64,000 nt of DNA. Origin: Bryopsis sp. KO-2023. Lineage: Eukaryota; Chlorophyta; Ulvophyceae; Bryopsidales; Bryopsidaceae. The position numbers and the translations under genes are program-made. Every line of letters starts with the position of its first letter. Within the stretch, counting starts at the first letter, position 1. Of the stretch, positions 62,001-64,000 are shown in pieces. The notes beneath the pieces were generated by a model. The model was not told the origin of the DNA and ran no database searches. It saw nothing but the letters and a program-made list of their open reading frames with translations. The stretch lies in assembly GCA_030272585.1 (NCBI GenBank), contig BSYQ01000007.1, positions 4,282,001 to 4,346,000 on the forward strand, given 5' to 3'.

Positions 62001-63421
62001 GCCTTGATCCCGTCGATGCCCAGAATTGGAGTGGTCGTCGCATTGGTGACGAGCCATGTGACGAGCTGCGTGTCATCCGATACTCCGATAGCGGTAGGCA
62101 GGAGAGCTTCCCCATTGACGACACTAGAGGAGCCGTTGAAGCCTTCAATGCGCTGGGGCGTTTGGAGGGTGGAGCTGTACGGAATCCCATACCGTTTGGC
62201 GATGGAGAGAGGGAGCAGGGACGCCTGAGATCCGGTATCGATCAGGCAGGATTTGAGTGGTTGTTTGTGAATAGTGATGGGGGTGTGGAGAAGAGATGGT
62301 GGTGTGGAAGCTGCTGCATACTGCGAATTGGTCTTTACAGTGTTAGTAATCTTCTGGTTTTGCTTTTTCTTCCTACAGTTTGCTTCCGAGTGGCCCTTCC
62401 ACCCACAGTAGCCACACGTTTGATCCCTGTCCGCCTGAAGCGCAGCCACCGTGTCCTGAAGCCCTTTGAGCTGTGCCTGGAATTCCGTCGTCGGGGGCGT
62501 TGAAACGACGGTGCACCACATCCAGCGCAAAATCCATTCGCCAGTGGTGGTCGCCAGTGTGACGACCGGCAGCTTCCCCAAAGTCCGAAGCGACCCCTTG
62601 ATCGTCTTGATGACACTCGAGAGCTTGAGGTAAACGAAAGCGAGGACGTTCACCAATAAGAACGCCAGGAACGCACCAAAAAGCTGCGACATCATATCCA
62701 GGCGGGACGAGAACCAATGGCGGGCTCGGTTGGGCATGGCGCCAAAAACGTCGAAAGGATCACTGAAGAAACTCCTCACGGCGGTGGACAGGGAAGCAGT
62801 GGCCTGGAAAAAAGCGCTGGTAAAGAGAGTGAGACAGGTATCCCATTTTGCGCATGTCTCTGTTTGTTTGCCTTTTCCTGTAGGTAGTCGGAAAAAAGAG
62901 AACCACCCCGCCGTTTTGACGAGAGGGTCCTTTGCGCGGGGGGTGTCCCAGTTGGGTGCCAGCTTGGGTGGAGGTTCGTCGGGTGGTGGTTGATCACCAC
63001 GTTCGCGAATGTACCAATAAGGTGGGTGTTCGCGTAGTCGTCGCTCATCGCGGAGTTGCTCTGAGAGGGACATAACTTTTGCTCTGAGCTTCACTTTTTC
63101 CTTTTCCAACGCTGCCAGTTCTTTATCTTGAGCGGTTGCGAAAATGCCTCCATCCACTGTGTGTATGCAGGTGGTCGAAAAGAAAATGGTGAGCCAAGCG
63201 AGCGAGAGAGGTGAGAGGTATACTCTTTTTGTCGTTCTGGTCGCGTTGCGCCCAGAAACGTCTTCGGCTCCGAAACCATGTACAGTTGCACTCATGTTTT
63301 CCCAATCCTTGCGTGAAACGAGCTGTGGATCGTTTGAGTCTTTTACACTGTTAGATTGTTCCGAGTTTCCTTCCCGATAAATACCTTCCCCAGTTTCTGT
63401 CAAGCGCCGTTTCACATCCAT
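59033..63421 (-). CDS. Gag-Pol polyprotein of the Gypsy-like element
   Basis: An uninterrupted 1462-residue frame. Order: an N-terminal segment of which the first 47 residues are encoded inside the 5' LTR; a hydrophobic stretch LAWLTIFFSTTCI (about 74-86); a coiled-coil-like region around 98-132; a second hydrophobic stretch FGAFLAFLLVNVLAFVYLKL (about 248-267); zinc knuckle C-X2-C-X4-H-X4-C (336-349); aspartic protease LIDTGSQASLLP (DTG about 395); reverse transcriptase with FTNDFRRLNGYF and YADD (about 836); RNase H LETDWSG (about 990); integrase zinc-binding region with CPTC, then catalytic core LDVIGP, LILDGAG and ERFHRT. All catalytic motifs are present, so it is plausibly active. Gag and Pol are fused without a frameshift. 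The two membrane-span-like segments in Gag are unusual. It ends DWPPHM about 180 bases before the 3' LTR. Confidence 0.95.
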   Translation of the reverse strand: MDVKRRLTETGEGIYREGNSEQSNSVKDSNDPQLVSRKDWENMSATVHGFGAEDVSGRNATRTTKRVYLSPLSLAWLTIFFSTTCIHTVDGGIFATAQDKELAALEKEKVKLRAKVMSLSEQLRDERRLREHPPYWYIRERGDQPPPDEPPPKLAPNWDTPRAKDPLVKTAGWFSFFRLPTGKGKQTETCAKWDTCLTLFTSAFFQATASLSTAVRSFFSDPFDVFGAMPNRARHWFSSRLDMMSQLFGAFLAFLLVNVLAFVYLKLSSVIKTIKGSLRTLGKLPVVTLATTTGEWILRWMWCTVVSTPPTTEFQAQLKGLQDTVAALQADRDQTCGYCGWKGHSEANCRKKKQNQKITNTVKTNSQYAAASTPPSLLHTPITIHKQPLKSCLIDTGSQASLLPLSIAKRYGIPYSSTLQTPQRIEGFNGSSSVVNGEALLPTAIGVSDDTQLVTWLVTNATTTPILGIDGIKALNISVNANLGEICQTTTGATIQCHVVTSTNPTIAPQQGTVHLTQLWPVHQGTGLSSKKTCIQLQAGKPYILEPQKWTRLYLPYRMDVAGQATITPALHRPGLVTGALTTKAGHFRVDVWNSTDRVHQLTATTPLINIHGAQHHVVNRLDRPKVHAVTLPQKTNLTSQDIANDIMARFPDVGDLSTHPINEKMKALQIRPDEMEWTKPGDAGLRTEYSVDKVVDRNAVTKQLELYVDRGYLSLSPSSEAAFFNPLLPIAKDDGTYRFTNDFRRLNGYFKKLGMVFSDPWRTIWKVKAEWKVYAKIDLKDAFFGLAISPELSPLFSFTWQGRRYKWNRLPQGWCWSPTLFSDRITSILGHLDCVIYADDILLGAPTAAELHTKLNELFSVLQDYGLKVNYQKVTWLADTVEFLGYHLHDGQWSHKPFLTDKLNELGPVNDTTDLARIIGIFSYCRKTIPKLEHHLDTLRKLLAAYSAAPDVAQWQHDVQQALHTFISYAVNHQTDLALPGLTARTFTLETDWSGEHAGYILFAHDNKDQTHLIDYGSTRLTEPTSSFLGELKAVKWALQKTSAYRGNTPTTLRTDNQALAEQMRTGGLGKNDKRVGRLWAWILGNETHTTFEFLPGSTNVAADLLSRPNQTDKKQPTPAVNTTTTLTPHQQAWNTHRKEHWGVEKTHLQAKQDGHTIPKNVISEVVATCPTCAIFRPLTPRRPWGQLPYGDSPGTVLHLDVIGPLTPATTGEKFITCIVDSCTRRGQATASRTVTSATITAALDRWAGNHGHPVLLILDGAGYNSSNDMRTWSKDNGVELIYTPPHKHNSNGLVERFHRTLEDRIKKLLHNSTHAWPHHIDAAVRAINTTPHSTTGASPQQLWTSSAATQWTARERANKQRAYRNSLRKVVPKELHAGDLVWHYDAVQAAKREDKLQPHWRGPLRLVEQLTGSLWRTAELTPRTGPGRRPRGIYHQDHLQKCHGRQPWHADDDFDWPPHM

Positions 63422-63535
63422 TCCAGTAACCTAACTTCCTCACATCGATCTAACCCTTCCCTCCTTTCGATCGTCTAACTTCCTCACAACAATCTAATCC
63501 CGATAATCAGTCATCTAAACAGACCGTGTGGAACA
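63279..63535 (-). repeat. 5' LTR of the Gypsy-like element, containing the gag start
   Basis: Identical by eye to the 3' LTR. The gag-pol ATG at 63421 lies 115 bases inside it, so transcription must start within the first part of the LTR for this start to be used. Confidence 0.95.
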
Positions 63536-64000
63536 GTTCTTAAAACTGTGTATGTGAAACTGTGTATGCAGAAGAGAAGGGTGAGTGCATGACAAATTTT
63601 GCTGTGGATTTACGATGTCTTGTTGAACATTTCACTTGTAAAAATTCGTTTCTTTTTGGTGTGCGGCGGCCGAGTTGAACGCGCAGGCTGTGCGCAGCAC
63701 GCATACAGATATACGTCCAGTTCTGAGACCGCCATGAACGAAGCGCTCTTGTTAATGCGGGGAGGCGAGCTGGGTCAGCCCGCCTGGAACATGGATTCTC
63801 TGAAGACCAACGTGCTTTTCGCGGAAGTCGGTGACGTGGGAGCCGTCTTTCAAGAGTCCAGTTTCCGACAGAACCGGAGGTGCAGCGCAGCGCGAAAACC
63901 CTTATGAATAGGCGGTATGCCATGCTCTATCAGAACGTTGTCGTGACCTGAGACTGGATCTACAGGGGGCTCAAACCCCCCTTCACTGCTGTACTCCTGT
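63536..64000. other. Right flank with unresolved open frames
   Basis: After two GTGTAT motifs, sequence at 63734-63905 is open on both strands (plus: MNEALLLMRGGELGQPAW and onward, 57 codons). GC-richer than the spacer and possibly an exon, but direction cannot be decided. A GGGGGTTTGAGCCCCC-like palindrome near 63965-63987 resembles a T-arm and continues toward the window edge. Confidence 0.3.

Larger units (their letters stand above)
58597..63535 (-). mobile_element. Full-length Ty3/Gypsy-like LTR retrotransposon
   Basis: LTRs at 58597-58853 and 63279-63535 are 257 bases each and look identical by eye, indicating recent insertion. In element orientation they run TGTTCC...TGTACA. A 4-base duplication GTTC flanks the element (58593-58596 and 63536-63539). 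The primer-binding site TGGTTTCGGAGCCGAA (63278-63263) is directly next to the 5' LTR; the 3' LTR is preceded by AGGCGAGGTTGGGCCCA. One long frame occupies almost the whole interior. Domain order protease, reverse transcriptase, RNase H, integrase is that of Ty3/Gypsy elements. Confidence 0.95.

Overview
The window is nuclear DNA from an intron-rich eukaryote. Every confident gene is split by GT-AG introns, mostly 100-450 bases, some over 700; coding exons can be as short as 48 bases. One tRNA gene has an intron. Spacers are AT-rich and full of homopolymer runs, and there are LTR and DNA transposons but no bacterial-style operons. Gene content (a DDX42-type helicase, PfkB sugar kinase, GH5 mannanases with a PAN-like tail, an NPC2/ML lipid-binding protein, an alkyltransferase) suits a protist or alga. 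I cannot name the lineage. Splice models were built by hand: donor and acceptor were chosen so that reading phase is kept across every junction. Where phase could not be closed, the entry says so.

Layout, left to right. 1-1.9 kb: C-terminal exons of an acidic nuclear protein (+). 2.8 kb: intron-containing tRNA-Tyr. 4.9-8.3 kb: complete nine-exon PfkB kinase (-). 8.6-9.4 kb: a dispersed repeat and an array of hairpins whose stems vary but stay self-complementary. Both recur inverted at 26.3-28.4 kb. 9.4-13.8 kb: pyrimidine-rich DNA with a second hairpin array and a tandem repeat. 13.8-16.2 kb: five-exon basic/acidic nuclear protein (-). 18.8-20.9 kb: CCCH zinc-finger protein (-). 24.2-25.7 kb: multi-pass membrane protein (-) whose last coding segment is present three times. 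28.9-34.8 kb: twelve-exon DDX42-like helicase (-), with a small hypothetical gene just upstream. 37.4-45.6 kb: two secreted GH5 mannanase paralogues facing each other tail to tail, enclosing a methylguanine-DNA methyltransferase and a 57-residue membrane protein resembling COX assembly factor COA3. 46.4-47.4 kb: NPC2-like secreted ML-domain protein (-). 49.6-50.7 kb: TPR protein (+). 50.7-55.8 kb: purine-rich and gene-poor. 55.9-64 kb: a nested transposon complex.

The transposon complex can be read in order. A short array of GTGTAT-containing repeats was invaded by a small LTR element (207-bp LTRs, 5-bp target duplication CAGCA). A 963-bp hAT-type MITE (8-bp target duplication ACAGAAAC) later entered that element's right LTR. 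A complete Ty3/Gypsy-like element with apparently identical 257-bp LTRs sits just beyond. The small and large LTR elements share primer-binding-site and polypurine-end sequence, so the large one may mobilise the small one. The large element's gag-pol frame starts inside its own LTR and reads through the primer-binding site.

Most interesting signals: the covarying-hairpin arrays, the LTR-embedded gag start, the mirror-image mannanase pair and the triplicated terminal exon.
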